This document shows, in pieces, positions 11,045 to 20,732 of a stretch of 52,409 bases of DNA (position 1 is the first letter of the stretch; every line of letters begins with the position of its first letter). This DNA is from Sphaerosporella brunnea (Eukaryota; Ascomycota; Pezizomycetes; Pezizales; Pyronemataceae), in contig VXIS01000334.1 of the NCBI GenBank assembly GCA_008704415.1, positions 1 to 52,409 of the forward strand. Reading direction: 5' to 3'. The notes below the pieces were generated by a model that saw nothing but the letters and a program-made list of their open reading frames with translations, had not been told where the DNA came from and made no database searches. Both the position numbers and the translations under genes were made by a program.

Positions 11045-11979
11045 TAGTGATGGACACGAGCGGAGCCGGCTCGAGCCAAAAGCTCGAGGCTCGAGCCAGA
11101 GCCGGCTCGATCCGCGGCTCGAGCAACAGTGAGTCTGGCTCAAGCTGTGCTTGAGAATTTACTTAGAATTTTGTTGGCTCCAAGCGCCGCATCAACCCCC
11201 AGCTCAACCCACCCTACCGTCATATTGCACCGTCCACAACACCCACCCTGCGCGCAGCCATCTTTGGCAATATTGGACGACGGCTCCAGACCACCAATGT
11301 TCATGGGACCATGGAAGTGACTGCGGCTGCTCGCTATCTTTGCGAGCCTCCAGTGAACCTTGGTACTGATCCGCTCCATTGGTGGAAGTTGAATGAATAC
11401 CGGTTCCCTTCAGTGGCACGAATCGCAACGGATTACCTCGCTATCTGCTCTGCGTAAGTTTGGACACCAGCACGCCACTTACGTTTTGTGCCCTCTGACA
11501 CTGTTTGCGAGAATTTAGAGGTGGGGATATTATCACAAAGAAGCGGAACCGTCTCTTGGAGTCAAGCAGCATCTTATTGCTGCTTAAGCACTGGCTGAAG
11601 CAAACCGAAGTCAAACCGTGAGAAACGTGGGGTTATGACGACCCTGATGATGTACAGGTGGTGGCTGGAGAAGGTGTGAACATTGCGGGTATATCTGGTG
11701 GGGGTGCGGCGGGTGATAGCGATCATGACGCCCCGGGGGGTGCGGATTCCGCCGTTGAGGCTGCTCTGAACTCGTCAGGGCTATCGGACCTTTCAGATTG
11801 ATCTGCACAGATTGATACAATGTACATTTCACCCAAACACTTACCATTCGAGCTTTTTTTTCTCTGAAGTGTGAGACGGCTCGAGCCTGGCTCGAGCTCA
11901 CGAGCCAAGCCATGAAATTTCACGGGCTGGCTCGAGCCTACCCTCTGGCTCGAGTCGAGCCGGCTCGTGTCCATCACTA
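11045..11979 (+). mobile_element. hAT-Y copy B (935 bp)
   Basis: The termini are TAGTGATGGACACGAGC and GCTCGTGTCCATCACTA. The interior matches copies A and C but is more diverged. Exon 1 remnants read PLHWWKLNEYRFPSVARIAT and DYLAICSA, followed by a GTAAGT intron start, then GDIITKKRNRLLESSSILLL. This copy keeps the normal 'ITKKRNRL' frame that A and C have lost. The flanks (TTTCTGCA and TAAATTCT) are not a duplication. It abuts a probable copia LTR remnant on the right. Confidence 0.78.
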
Positions 11980-11984
11980 TAAAT

Positions 11985-12098
11985 TCTGCCCTTTGAGGAG
12001 CAGCAACTCGGACCCAGCTCTGTACCTGCAATATAGCTGTTCTACCTATGTCGTCAATGTTCACTGCGCAAATCCTATGGTCAACAGATTATGAGCCC
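11985..12098 (+). other. Probable copia 5' LTR remnant and primer-binding site
   Basis: Upstream of the gag relic the sequence ends in ...GGTCAACA and is followed by GATTATGAGCCCGG. TTATGAGCCC (12089-12098) is complementary to the anticodon-loop sequence GGGCTCATAA of eukaryotic initiator tRNA-Met. Copia-type elements prime from such half-tRNAs. Only about 100 bp of putative LTR remains before the hAT-Y copy B boundary. I see no second LTR, so the LTR call is tentative. Confidence 0.45.
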
Positions 12099-12251
12099 GG
12101 CACTACGACTTTTTTTAGAACAGATAAGACCGGGAAGATAGTGGTCTTAGCTCAGCGAAGGAGCTTGGAGGACCGTTTACGGACCAAAAAAGACACAACG
12201 GTAGCTCACCGAAAACCCGAGAGCTGCAGAGTGCCAAGAATAGAAGACAAG

Positions 12252-13091
12252 ATGGCGACGCAAGCAATACCATTTCTCTATGGTGATAACCACCTGGTGT
12301 GGGTGAAAGCTATGAAGCTTCACCTGGAGGAAGCGGGACTTTACAACCAGATCCATCAAAAGCAAACGAAAACGCAGACACAGGGAGCGACTATCATTTC
12401 ATCAGACGAAGACGAACCGCAAAGCAACGAACTGACGTATCTCAACTGCTGGTATCATTATAACACCGTCCTCAATCGATTCCGTGGAGATCAAGAGACA
12501 GTTCGAGCCCTGATTCTCTCTGTCATGCATGACTCCAAATCCATGAAATATGAAGACAACCAGACCTTCGATACACCAAAAGCCCTGTGGGATGCTCTGG
12601 GCGATGACTAGCGAGATAGTGCTGTGAACGGGGCGACGGGTCGGGGCGCGGGCGGGCGGGGTGTGACGGGGTAGGCCGAGGCAGGGCGGGGTGCACCGGG
12701 GCGCACCGGGGTGACCAGGGTTTGGCAGGGTGTATCGGGGTGAGACGGGGTACTACTGCGGCGGCGTGTAGTGCGCGTTCGGGGTGGCCGGGGCCGCGAC
12801 GGGTTGGCCGGGGCAGCGACGGGGCGACCGGGGCCCGGCGGGGTGGATCGGGGTCTGTCGAGGCGGTCGCTGCCCCGTCGCGCCCCGTGCCCCGTCGGGG
12901 CGCCCCGACCCGTTCACAGCACTATAGCGAGAGGCTGCAAAGCGAACCCTATGACGGGACTGACGTCACTACTGAAAACGGAGCGAATGGATTACAACAG
13001 TATCGCCGAATACCAAAGCGACTTGAAGCCCGCTGCGGCACGGTGCGATCGTAATCGACTACGAGATGATGGCTACTATTACCCTCACCGG
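12252..13091 (+). pseudogene. Ty1/copia gag relic, split by a MITE
   Basis: From an ATG at 12252 the frame reads IPFLYGDNHLVWVKAMKLHL and continues through ILSVMHDSKSM to FDTPKALWDALGDD. This is the copia Gag N-terminal pattern, with the W-x-x-x-M helix and the 'A-x-x-x-W-x-x-L' helix. A GC-rich MITE interrupts it at 12617. After the duplicated TAGCGAGA, coding-like sequence resumes (TSLLKTERMDYNSIAEYQSD) until hAT-Z copy 3 at 13092. No zinc knuckle, protease or pol follows. It is a truncated, dead element inside the hAT-Y composite. Confidence 0.75.
12617..12924. mobile_element. GC-rich hAT-like MITE, complete copy (308 bp) with TSD
   Basis: The element starts TAGTGCTGTGAACGGGG and ends CCCGTTCACAGCACTA. 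Perfect 8-bp duplications TAGCGAGA lie at 12609-12616 and 12925-12932. The interior is almost entirely degenerate GGGGYG-type units (gcgacgggtcggggcgcggg and variants). No coding capacity is recognised. It lies in the copia gag relic. Confidence 0.92.
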
Positions 13092-13652
13092 CAGGGGTGC
13101 CAATAGACGGGCCGGCCCGCAGGGTAAACTGGGCCCCACCAGGCAGGCCGGGCTGGAGCGTGTGTCGCGCTTGCCGGATGGGCTCCGGGCAAGGTCGTCA
13201 ATGTCTAGACGCCTAACAGGTTCCTCTGGGTTATGTCAATCGTGACGATCACGGAGCAATCTGCCAACGCACTTGGTGGTCAAAACCCCGGCTTTCCTGG
13301 CCGGTTATCATTATTCCAGGACCCCGTCGACGTGTTCTTGTGTGCCGTGGCGTTTCCGTGGTCGCCGAGAACATGTTGATGTGGCGGTCTCAGTTCGGCA
13401 TCCCCTGGTCGGTCATCAGTATTTCAGGACACTCGGAGTTCTTGTGTTAGTTAAAAGATAGTGATAGTTCGGGTGCCTGGCAGGACCGGTAGGCGCCTGC
13501 ACGACACGCAGCCTATGCGGCGCTCGTGGGCACCTGGATCTCGGTCCAAATTGCCTGGTGCAAATGGGGCTCGATTTGAAAAGCCCGTGTAATCCAAACG
13601 GGTTGAGACCTCGTCGATAGCCGGACTGGACGGTCTATTGGCAGCCCTCCTG
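13092..13652 (+). mobile_element. hAT-Z element, copy 3 (~560 bp)
   Basis: It begins CAGGGGTGCCAATAGACGG and ends CGGTCTATTGGCAGCCCTCCTG, with family blocks in between (GGTGCCTGGCAGGACC, AATCCAAACGGG). The right terminus carries an apparent extra CCT, and the flanking 8-mers do not match, so the exact right edge is uncertain. Confidence 0.65.
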
Positions 13653-14309
13653 CCACACTACGACGGTGAAATGACCGCTATAAAATTTGGAAGACGTTAT
13701 CCTCAGCCGACTAAAGAGGAATATATTTGCGCCGTTGTTTCGATTGTTTGTCTTGAGGTGGTTCGTCGATGATCACAATCTCCTATATGATATAATACCT
13801 TCACGCAAAAACCAACCATCTGCTATCATCGCTTGCCTTCCCCACGGGGTTGCCGACTCTTGCTTAGAGTACTGAATATAGCCCCAATGTCATCCTACCT
13901 GCACCAAAGGTGTCACGCTCGGGTTGCGTCATTCCTGAATCCTTTCCGGATCACGTTCTTTGAACGTAAGCACCGTACACTTTCATCGTGGTCTTAAGAT
14001 TCGGGTCGACCATCCTTCCCCTATGAGGAGGGCGAGGGGATACCCAGCAGCCGCGGGCCCAGGAGTGGTGTGCCTGATTGTCATTGACAGCATATTAAAG
14101 ACGTGATCTAGCAGATGGCGAATCGAGACAGTCAAAACTCCCTTTCTTCTATAGAAGTATACCTGTCAGTCGTGCTCTTAATGTACGCTTTGTCACGCGG
14201 TAAAGACTGCTGTTCACCACAGCTGTTTCACAATTCCACGGTTCACCAGCGCCCACAGCCTCCATGGTCCCGCGTCAAGTCAACCAAGCCATTGGGACGG
14301 AAACCTTAG
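13653..14309. other. Gene-free stretch, nothing recognised
   Basis: This moderately AT-rich sequence lies between hAT-Z copy 3 and hAT-Y end fragments. No motif, repeat partner or coding pattern was recognised. Confidence 0.45.
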
Positions 14310-14386
14310 TGAAATGGCCCTCGAGCCCGCTCTAGCTCGTGGCCCGAGCTATTGGCTCGAGCCCGCCCGGCTCGTGTCCATCACTA
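14310..14386. repeat. hAT-Y right-end fragment abutting copy C
   Basis: Runs of GGCTCGAGCC-like motifs end in GGCTCGTGTCCATCACTA at 14386. This is a complete right terminus with no transposase. It is joined directly to sequence that in copy A lies about 35 bp inside the left terminus (GCCCGGTAAATTTTGAG). The junction shows that one hAT-Y copy inserted into, or recombined with, another. Confidence 0.7.
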
Positions 14387-15455
14387 GCCCGGTAAATTTT
14401 GAGCCCGAGCCGGCTCGAGCTTTAACATAGAATTGTATTCGTTCTGTGGACGTGCCTGGTCGCAGATGTCACTCAAGCGGCACCATCTCAACCCACCCCA
14501 CCATCGCTGTAGGCTTGGAAACGTTGGGTTGGAATTAGAGTGAGGGGGGATGGGTCGCGAGTCGGTTTGGGTTCATCTTGTAAAACGTACGTGGCGGCTT
14601 AAGACAGACAACACATTAACCACCTACCTACCATCGCACCTCCTACAATCGCCCCACCGCCGCAACTTCATCACCGGTTCTGTCAATCTGTCACCGCATA
14701 TCCCTATAAACTCTGAGCATGTCAGCGGTCGCTTCTAGCCATGGCTCCGGCCGGGATCAGCCCCGGGGTCAGCAGACGCCTTCCGAGTCCCTGGGTCCGG
14801 CGGAGGAGGATGACGTTGTCATGCTGGCGTTCTATAGAAAAATAAGCGGACAATGGCGTAAGTATTAGGCACAGAGCAAAGTACTAGGACTCGCGTTAAT
14901 CCCTCGGCCCAGAAACCTTTTATGAAGCAGCCGTTGCATCAAGTGTTCCGTCTGAGTAGCTCTTCTCCGTGTAAGTTTGAATTTTGCCGAGCCACGTTTG
15001 CCCACATCAGCTGATCAACGATGCAGTGCTGGCGGTAGCATCACAAAAAAAGCGGAACAGTCTGCTGGAGTTGTCCAGCAGCACCTTGTTGCTGCTTAAG
15101 CATTGGTTGGAGCAAACTGACGTCCAGCCATGGGAAAAGCGGGGGTATGAACTGGAAGACACCGCGGCTGACCCTTCAGCCAGACATCGTGAGGGCATTG
15201 CGGGAGACGGGGCCGGGCCGGAGAGCAATAGTTGCCATGACTCCCCGGAGGGGGCACATTCAGCTGTCAAGGCCGCTTTGAACTCCTCCTCAGGGCTGTC
15301 AGGCATCTCCGATTGATTGCTTGTAAACGCTTATTGAATCTACAGCGTCCCACCAATCGTTTCCCTCGTGCCTTAAACCGTTGAATTCCTCGTGATCGGC
15401 TCGAGCCCACGAGGCGAGTCCGGAAATCTGACGAGCCGGCTCGTGTCCATCACTA
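14387..15455 (+). mobile_element. hAT-Y copy C (left terminus missing)
   Basis: It is colinear with copy A from 'gcccggtaaattttgag' through the 'ctttaacatagaattgt' block. It then carries a diverged middle, the transposase C-terminal exon 2 (15020-15316, KHWLEQTDV, then the acidic tail) with the same intron sequence, and the right terminus GGCTCGTGTCCATCACTA. It holds the empty site for the LINE found in copy A. Its right flank, ATTCTGTA, equals the left flank of copy A. Confidence 0.75.
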
Positions 15456-15616
15456 ATTCTGTACCAAAAAATTTAATTTTTCTGCTTGTACTACTTGTAT
15501 CTCAGCCCGCCCGCCCGCCCGTCTGTTGCTGCCGCCCAAACCGCCCAACGTGCTTCTTTGGCAGCCGAAACAGCCCAAACACCGCCCAACCGGCGGGCTG
15601 GCTGTTAGGAACACTG

Positions 15617-15868
15617 CTAGTGGACGCCAAGGTTCGCGCTGGTGCCGAACTGGATGCCATGTGGGTGGATGGAAACATGACGGAAACCGTCAGCGACACC
15701 GATCGCATGGCCTACTACCGGGAGTGGACGGCACGCAAACTATTGGCAGATATCAGGTGGACACGGACGATGTACTTGGAAATATCTTTATGTTTGTTTG
15801 AATATGCTTCACCAGTGATGGTCCGAAGCCCCAACATAATATTGATGGGCCATTGCCAGGTTAGCTGA
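15617..15868 (+). pseudogene. F-box / ankyrin-like protein gene relic, 3' part
   Basis: Starting with the second copy of the CTAGTGGA duplication, the frame reads LVDAKVRAGAELDAMWVDGN, then DRMAYYREWTARKLL and IRWTRTMYLE, to a stop at 15866-15868. It is in register with the frame at 6972-7021 (YVRP, then L-V-D). Removing hAT-X plus one duplication would therefore leave one continuous reading frame. This in-register continuity is the main evidence that 5683-7021 and this piece were one gene. Confidence 0.62.
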
Positions 15869-16400
15869 GTGATACTTGATCAACGGCAGTGACTTAATTA
15901 CATAGGACTGTAAAGGTTTAGTCGGCAAATGTCGAGCCCGAAACAGTAATCTACCACCCATTGTGCTGCCAACATTCTGTAACCGCCATCACCCAGTAAC
16001 CGACGAGACCTTGCGGCCTAACAAACATCGCGCTGAAAGCCTTTTAGTGGCAACATAGTGGCCAAATATATCGATGTCTGATTGCAACATGCTTTCATGC
16101 CCAGAGAAAGGGATGGGGACGACCAATCTATATCAACACTCTATTCTGTGGAAAGACAATGCCCCCGATTTAGGAAGTGTTACACAACTATGAGCTCAAT
16201 TAGAGCCATGCGTGTGGTGCGGGTTGCGAGGTTTAGGCTCAGATTTGGCAGTCAGAGTTGCTAGTTATGGTTCATGCAGACTATAAAAGCGGAGGCGAAG
16301 GTGCCTACTATCTCCCTTGAAATTGCCACTATTAAGAACGGTGATGTAGGTCAGATTGTCGTTAAGAAGCATCGGTGGTGAGGTGACAAGGTTGACGTGT
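15869..16400. other. Gene-free stretch, nothing recognised
   Basis: No open frame has a recognisable motif, and no family member from elsewhere was found. A TATAAAAG sequence at about 16281 is isolated. Confidence 0.4.
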
Positions 16401-16454
16401 GGGATACTGGACGTTCAGAGTAAGCGGAATAGCTTCGGAAGAGGTAGCTAGCGT

Positions 16455-16620
16455 AGTCTGAGCGGAGGTGACTTTGGCTGGTCGTCAGAGCGGAGGTGAC
16501 GCGAACAGAATCGTCAGTCAGAGCAGAGGTGACTGGAAAGGAAAGACTTGGCGATGGGAGAATAGTCAGGGCGGAGGTGACGATCAACGGTCTTCAGGCA
16601 GTCAGAACGGAGGTAACTGT
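16455..16620. repeat. Direct repeats of a 16-bp motif beside copia
   Basis: Variants of GTCAGAGCGGAGGTGAC occur at least five times at uneven spacing (for example 16458, 16485, 16517, 16567, 16601). They lie just beyond the 3' end of the minus-strand copia, where an LTR would be expected. They could be LTR enhancer-type repeats, although I cannot delimit the LTR. Confidence 0.55.
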
Positions 16621-16745
16621 GAACAGAGTAATCGCCGCTGACCGAGGTTCTTCGGCAAACGGAAAGGGAAGAAAGAGCAAGGGCTCGGAGAAACCTTGAA
16701 CCGCTCAGCAGAAGCACAGAGGGCTCAGAGGAAGGCTTGAAACGC

Positions 16746-17560
16746 TCAATGGAAGCGCAGAGGGCTCATAACCTGTTGAGAGAAAAGATTGATCGTTCGA
16801 CCACGACGACCACAGCGGGACGCCAGAGGGCGAGCGTCGGTCTTTATATACACAGTGACACGTGGGCAAAACATCAGGAAAAGGAAAAGAGAGAGATCCC
16901 TCGGACCTCGGGGAAAGGAACAGAACATCGGAGAACAGGAAATGGAAGCAATAGCAACATCGATCTCCACTCGACTATTCCTTTTCCAACACAGGGCGCC
17001 GCAGACGGATGTAAGCTTGTCAAAGGTAGTGGTGAGGATCATGAGGTCGTCAACGTAATCCAGAACGATGATGCCGTCGCCGAGGAAAAAACCGGGACCA
17101 ACGATTGAGGCGGTGAGTCCGATACCGGGGCCGTTCAAGCTCTGTTCCGGATTAACCAGCAAATGATAGACGTCTTCAAACCAACCGTGCGCAGAGTGCT
17201 TCAGACCGTATATAGTCCGGACAAGCGGGCGCTCGCTTTTCCACGGGTCATGGTGCTGCCAGTTTCCTTCCGGCAGACGAAGATAGATCGTTTCGTGCAG
17301 CGTACTTCCAAGAACGGCGGTAGGGCAGTCGAGGATAGCAATTTGCAGGTCTCGCTGCGCTGCAAGGCCTACACAAAGGCGAATGGTTGCGGCATCGACA
17401 ACTGGGGACGATATTGCATTCCCAACGAAGTCTTGTCCTTCTTTCTCAGTATAGCCTTTCGCAATCAATCGAGCTTTGAACTTATCAATCTCCGCCGTGG
17501 CTTTGAACTTCTTAGAGAGGAGCCATCTGCTGTTGAAAACCGTAGCCCCTGGAGGCAGAC
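16746..17560 (-). pseudogene. Ty1/copia reverse transcriptase relic
   Basis: Copia-type RT (RVT_2) shows AKGYTEKEGQDFVGNAISSP, TIRLCVGLAAQRDLQIAILD, IYLRLPEGNW, IYGLKHSAHGWFEDVY and the catalytic YVDD box (VLDYVDDLMIL). Some conserved sites are changed (LDCPTAVLG where L-D-V-K-T-A-F-L is usual), and frameshifts near 17510 separate it from the upstream linker. RNase H is not recognisable after about 16950. It is the 3' part of the element extending to 20918. It is not functional. Confidence 0.82.
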
Positions 17561-18647
17561 GGTGGGAGTGCGGGCACGTGACGAGTAGGGTTGGGCTGGG
17601 AATGAGGTTTAGCGCGGAGGATCATGTATATATAGACCCGGCGGGACAATCCTAGAATGCATCTTCCTTTGTACCTCTCGCGCGACCACCACATCCTACA
17701 TAGACCTTCTACAACGAACTCCATAGCTTGGTGACTGTCGAGAGCGGCGATTTCAGTGTTGACAGCGGTCTTCCACTCTTCTACTTCGGCTGTTTGTAAT
17801 GCAGCACGGTTGGTCTTTGGTCCTGGTTGAACCAGGACAGCTATAGCTGTAGTAGGAGCGGGAGCAGCAGCTGTAGCAGGAGCGGGAGCAGCAGCTGTAG
17901 CAGGAGCGGGAGCAGTAGCTGCATCGGAAGCAAAGCGAACTCTGCCGAAGTGCGGACGGGCACAAGTCTTAGGCGGCAAAACATTCATATCAATGTGTAA
18001 ATTCCGTGAAAGATCAGTCCGAGGTGTAGGCTCAGTGTAGGGGTCGGGACAGTCACTGAGGACAGACTCAGTTTCAATCCAGTCGCCGGGAGTGCTGTGG
18101 GGTGGAAGCAGGGTGGCCGCTGGAGTCGAAAAGGCTACTTGAGGCGGGCCCAGAGCTGCTTCAAGCTGAAGTTGCTGACTGGCTTCATCTTGCGACTCAG
18201 ACTCGGAGGTGGTTGCCATTGCCGGGGGTGTTGCGAGGGAGGATGCCTTGGTACTCCCTGGGAGATGATGCGCCTTCCGGGATTTTGAAGGTAACGGTAG
18301 ATGATGCTGTGCCGATGCCAGCACCAGTGCCAAGCAACTCTGAATATAAACAGCCTTCGCTCAACCGAATGTCGAGGGCCAGGCACTGTCGTCTGGAGGC
18401 AATATCATAAAGGATATACTGCTGCGTGGTCGCGGTGTATCCCATCAACACTGCTTTCTTTGCACGGTTGTCGAGCCTCTTTCGCGTCGCCAGGGCCGTC
18501 CAGGCATAGGCTAGGGACCCAACGATGCAGAGATGAGAAAGATCTGGCTTGTTTCCTTTACCATGCCACGCTTCAAAGGGTGTACTGTCTGGAAGGGCAC
18601 GTGTGGGGAGGCGATTCTTGAGATAAACTGCGACCTTGGCAGCATCC
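17560..18647 (-). pseudogene. Ty1/copia integrase C-terminal part and linker
   Basis: From the hAT-T target site the minus strand reads ADAAKVAVYLKNRLPTRALP, FEAWHGKGNKPDLSHLCIVG and KAVLMGYTATTQQYILYDIA. This is the typical integrase C-terminal region of copia. A Ser/Pro-rich linker follows, then the RT start (EVEEWKTAVNTEIAALDSHQ). The linker contains a tandem repeat of APAPATAA encoded by ~24-bp units (about 17850-17925). About 110 bp of non-copia-like sequence near 17585-17695 breaks the RT start. The frame is shifted more than once. Confidence 0.8.
17850..17925. repeat. 24-bp tandem repeat in copia linker
   Basis: Three near-identical units (GGAGCGGGAGCAGCAGCTGT plus AGCA) encode Ala/Pro-rich octapeptides on the minus strand. 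It is a small in-frame expansion in the variable linker between integrase and RT. Confidence 0.8.
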
Positions 18648-19048
18648 GCCCAAACTAGTGTTGTCCATGACCTGTGAATGGTTGGCAACGCTTGACTTTG
18701 TACACTGACTTCTGACTAAAAATGCGTGACCTAAGTTATAACTTTGTTCATGACTGCCGTTCATAAGTCTGAATAGAGTTCCCCACCATGGAAAGCGAGG
18801 CGCCAAGGGCGCAGGCGTGAGCAGCCGTGACGGTGATGCCAATCATCCTGCAAGCCCCAGCGTACAGTGGGAGGTATTTGAAGCTGACCTGGAACCGGCT
18901 ATGGAGAACATTAACATTGGCTTCAGGGTGTCGATGCGCGATTGCTGCTGAGTGATGGCTAAAACCTTGCAGAAAAAATACGTTGTCAGAGCAGTCCTTA
19001 CAACATTGAGTGTGTATAGGTCCGACTGCTTTCAACCTCATATCAAAA

Positions 19049-19136
19049 AGCCCCCATGGCCCAGTGGTATAAACTGCCGGGTAGGACTGGTACCCCTTCA
19101 CAGCTGGGATGCCCCGGTTCAAGTCCTGGGGCTTCC
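19049..19136 (+). other. tRNA-like / SINE-like block in hAT-T copy 1
   Basis: It contains a perfect Pol III A-box pattern (TGGCCCAGTGG) and a B-box (GGTTCAAGTCC, one base from GGTTCGAGTCC in the other copies), bracketed by AAGCCCC and GGGGCTT, which could pair. The acceptor and T stems cannot both form a regular cloverleaf, and the spacing between boxes is about 48 nt. I therefore call it tRNA-derived, not a tRNA gene. Confidence 0.7.
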
Positions 19137-19324
19137 TCGCCGCCTCCTACACGACTGGGAGCGGAAGGTTTTTGGTGCTCTCCGCTTTGCGTATATTTTA
19201 TTGCCTAAGCGCCTGGACGTTTTTATTAATTTTCTTATACATTTCTTTTATTTTCTTTGTCGCTTAGTTGAGAGGGGAGCTGTGGAGTTGAACGGTGGGT
19301 TACTGAGTGTCGTTTGTAGTATAC

Positions 19325-19757
19325 CCGACACTGAGCAGGCGGGAGTGGACCGAGTGAGTATGCATGACCGCACTCCTCACGCTTGCCCATTAGAAGCCAG
19401 ACCAGTCATTAGTACAGCGCCACCTAAAGTAAAGTCATATGTATGTTGCAGTCAGGGCGTATGTGTCTCAAACGCTTTCATTCAGTCTCGTCGATATGGC
19501 TCCCCTCCTGAATGATAGAGCTGTGCAGTTGGTCTGAAGTTCAGGGCTGCGCCTCCGGAAAAAGCCACCGGAAAACACCACACCAACTGCATCATAGGTA
19601 ATAGTCACTTGGAAGCCGGGTAAATTTTCGCACCGGAAACTTTGCTCTCTATATAGGGATAGGTAGAATAAATAAATGTACGTTATTTTCTGTATTGCGG
19701 CGGGCGTCGGGCATGGTGGTGGAGTGACGCGCCGGCGCCGTTGCTGTTCTATTTGCT
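19325..19757. repeat. Insertion private to hAT-T copy 1, related to 47.3-47.97 kb
   Basis: The other two hAT-T copies run directly from GTCGTTTGTAGT to 'aagacaaaagttacga', whereas this one has ~430 bp between. Parts of that sequence ('aagtaaagtcatatgtatg', 'gccaccggaaaacaccacac') are mirrored near 47.37 and 47.95 kb. It is a dispersed element, but I cannot name it. Confidence 0.55.
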
Positions 19758-19851
19758 AAAACAAAGGTTACGAACGATGTCATGGCTAATGACCAAGGTT
19801 ACTGAATATAACCTGAACGTAACTCCGTTCATGGACAACACTAGCCCAAAC

Positions 19852-20718
19852 GGAGTTTGGCATTCCTGCATGCTTGAGCATCGAGCGCGCTGGGTGCATC
19901 ACTGTGCGGTTGCAGCGTTCAGAAAGCCCATTTTGCTGTGGGGTATAAGGTGCAGAAGGCTCGGCCTGGATACCTTCCTTGCGAAGGATCCTGAAGAGCT
20001 CTTCACTGGAATATTCTCCACCACCATCCATTCGAAGCCGCAAAATTAGTAAGTTGTGAATCTTCGGGACTGTGGCCTTGTACGCCTGGAAGCACGAAAA
20101 GATTTCGGACTTGTGGCGAAGGAAATACACATAGGTGTAGCGGGTTGCATTATCGCTAAACATAACAAAATAGCGGTATCCTTTGCGACTCTGAGTGGGC
20201 ATCGGAACAGCGACGTCTGTGTGGATGGGTTTAACTGGCTGGCACTTCTGAGGTTCCCCGGTGTGTTTGGAGAAAGGCCGCCGGGTCATCTTGCCAAGAA
20301 TGCATGCCTCACAGACACATTCTGAGGGGCTTCGAGCCTGTAGCTGCATCCCATCCACAACGGAACAGGCACGCTTGACTGCCGGTAGACTGAGATGACC
20401 AACACGAGCGTGCCAGAGGAGGATGTCCTTAAACTTCTGTGGAGCTGAGATCGCGGCGAATACAACGGGGTAATTATCCGAGTCGGTAGCTGACGCGTCG
20501 TCACAGCGCTGCACAAAAAGGTCCTTTTTAACGTAAGCAGTGCCAACTGTGCAGCAATTAAAGGTCAGCGTAGCTTTGTCCTTATCGAAGTTGATCCTCA
20601 TATGCTTGCGAAGCAGTTGAAGCATGCTAAGAAGGTTGTTGTTGCCGCATGCGGGGACATAAAGGACCGAGCGAAGGAGAAACGTTTTTCTACCAAGACG
20701 GATTGGCACGGTGCCCAC
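19852..20718 (-). pseudogene. Ty1/copia GAG-pre-integrase and integrase core relic
   Basis: In order on the minus strand: the pre-integrase zinc motif (WHARVGHLSLPAVKRACSVV, then CVCEACILGKMTR, giving H-x3-H and C-x2-C), the first catalytic Asp (IHTDVAVPMP), the second (RMDGGGEYSSEELF) and the Glu (YTPQQNGLSERCNRT). All three acidic residues of DD(35)E are present. The reading frame is open for about 290 codons, then ends at the hAT-T insertion right after MPNSVWA. It joins the protease part through one frameshift near 20733. Confidence 0.88.
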
Positions 20719-20732
20719 ACCTGCTGCTGAAA

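Larger units (their letters stand above)
7654..15455. mobile_element. 7.8-kb segment bounded by hAT-Y ends (possible composite transposon)
   Basis: The outermost sequences are a left terminus TAGTGATGGACACG at 7654 and a right terminus CGTGTCCATCACTA ending at 15455. They are flanked by an identical 8-mer, ATTCTGTA, at 7646-7653 and 15456-15463. Inside are hAT-Y copy A, orphan coding-like sequence, copy B, a copia gag with further insertions, and copy C. Neither copy A nor copy C has a matching duplication at its inner end. The direct reading is that the outer pair of ends moved together as one unit into hAT-X. The alternative is one original element later filled and duplicated by recombination. 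Confidence 0.6.
7022..15616. mobile_element. hAT-X element, outer shell of nested insertion (8,595 bp)
   Basis: The left end is CAGTGTTCCTAATATCC and the right end TGTTAGGAACACTG (inverted). Perfect 8-bp duplications CTAGTGGA lie at 7014-7021 and 15617-15624. The element's own sequence is about 785 bp (7022-7645 and 15464-15616), with subterminal GGGCGGGCTGG motifs and no recognisable transposase. The other ~7.8 kb is the inserted hAT-Y-bounded segment. A second member is at 27301-28081. The insertion lies inside the F-box relic, and the open frame is continuous across one copy of the duplication. Confidence 0.88.
18656..19843. mobile_element. hAT-T element copy 1 (1,188 bp, tRNA-bearing) with TSD
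   Basis: The left end is TAGTGTTGTCCATGACCTG and the right end CGTTCATGGACAACACTA, with perfect 8-bp duplications GCCCAAAC at 18648-18655 and 19844-19851. It splits the integrase gene of the minus-strand copia. It is colinear with the copies at 24481 and 38689, including the tRNA-like block. It carries a private ~430-bp replacement or insertion between about 19325 and 19757. No transposase is encoded. Confidence 0.93.

Noticed and set aside
19049..19136. A functional tRNA gene (also at 26093 and 39514)
   Set aside because: The A and B boxes are perfect or nearly so, but acceptor and T stems cannot both pair in a standard cloverleaf, and the box spacing is too long for an ordinary tRNA without an intron. 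The sequence lies inside a transposon in all three cases.
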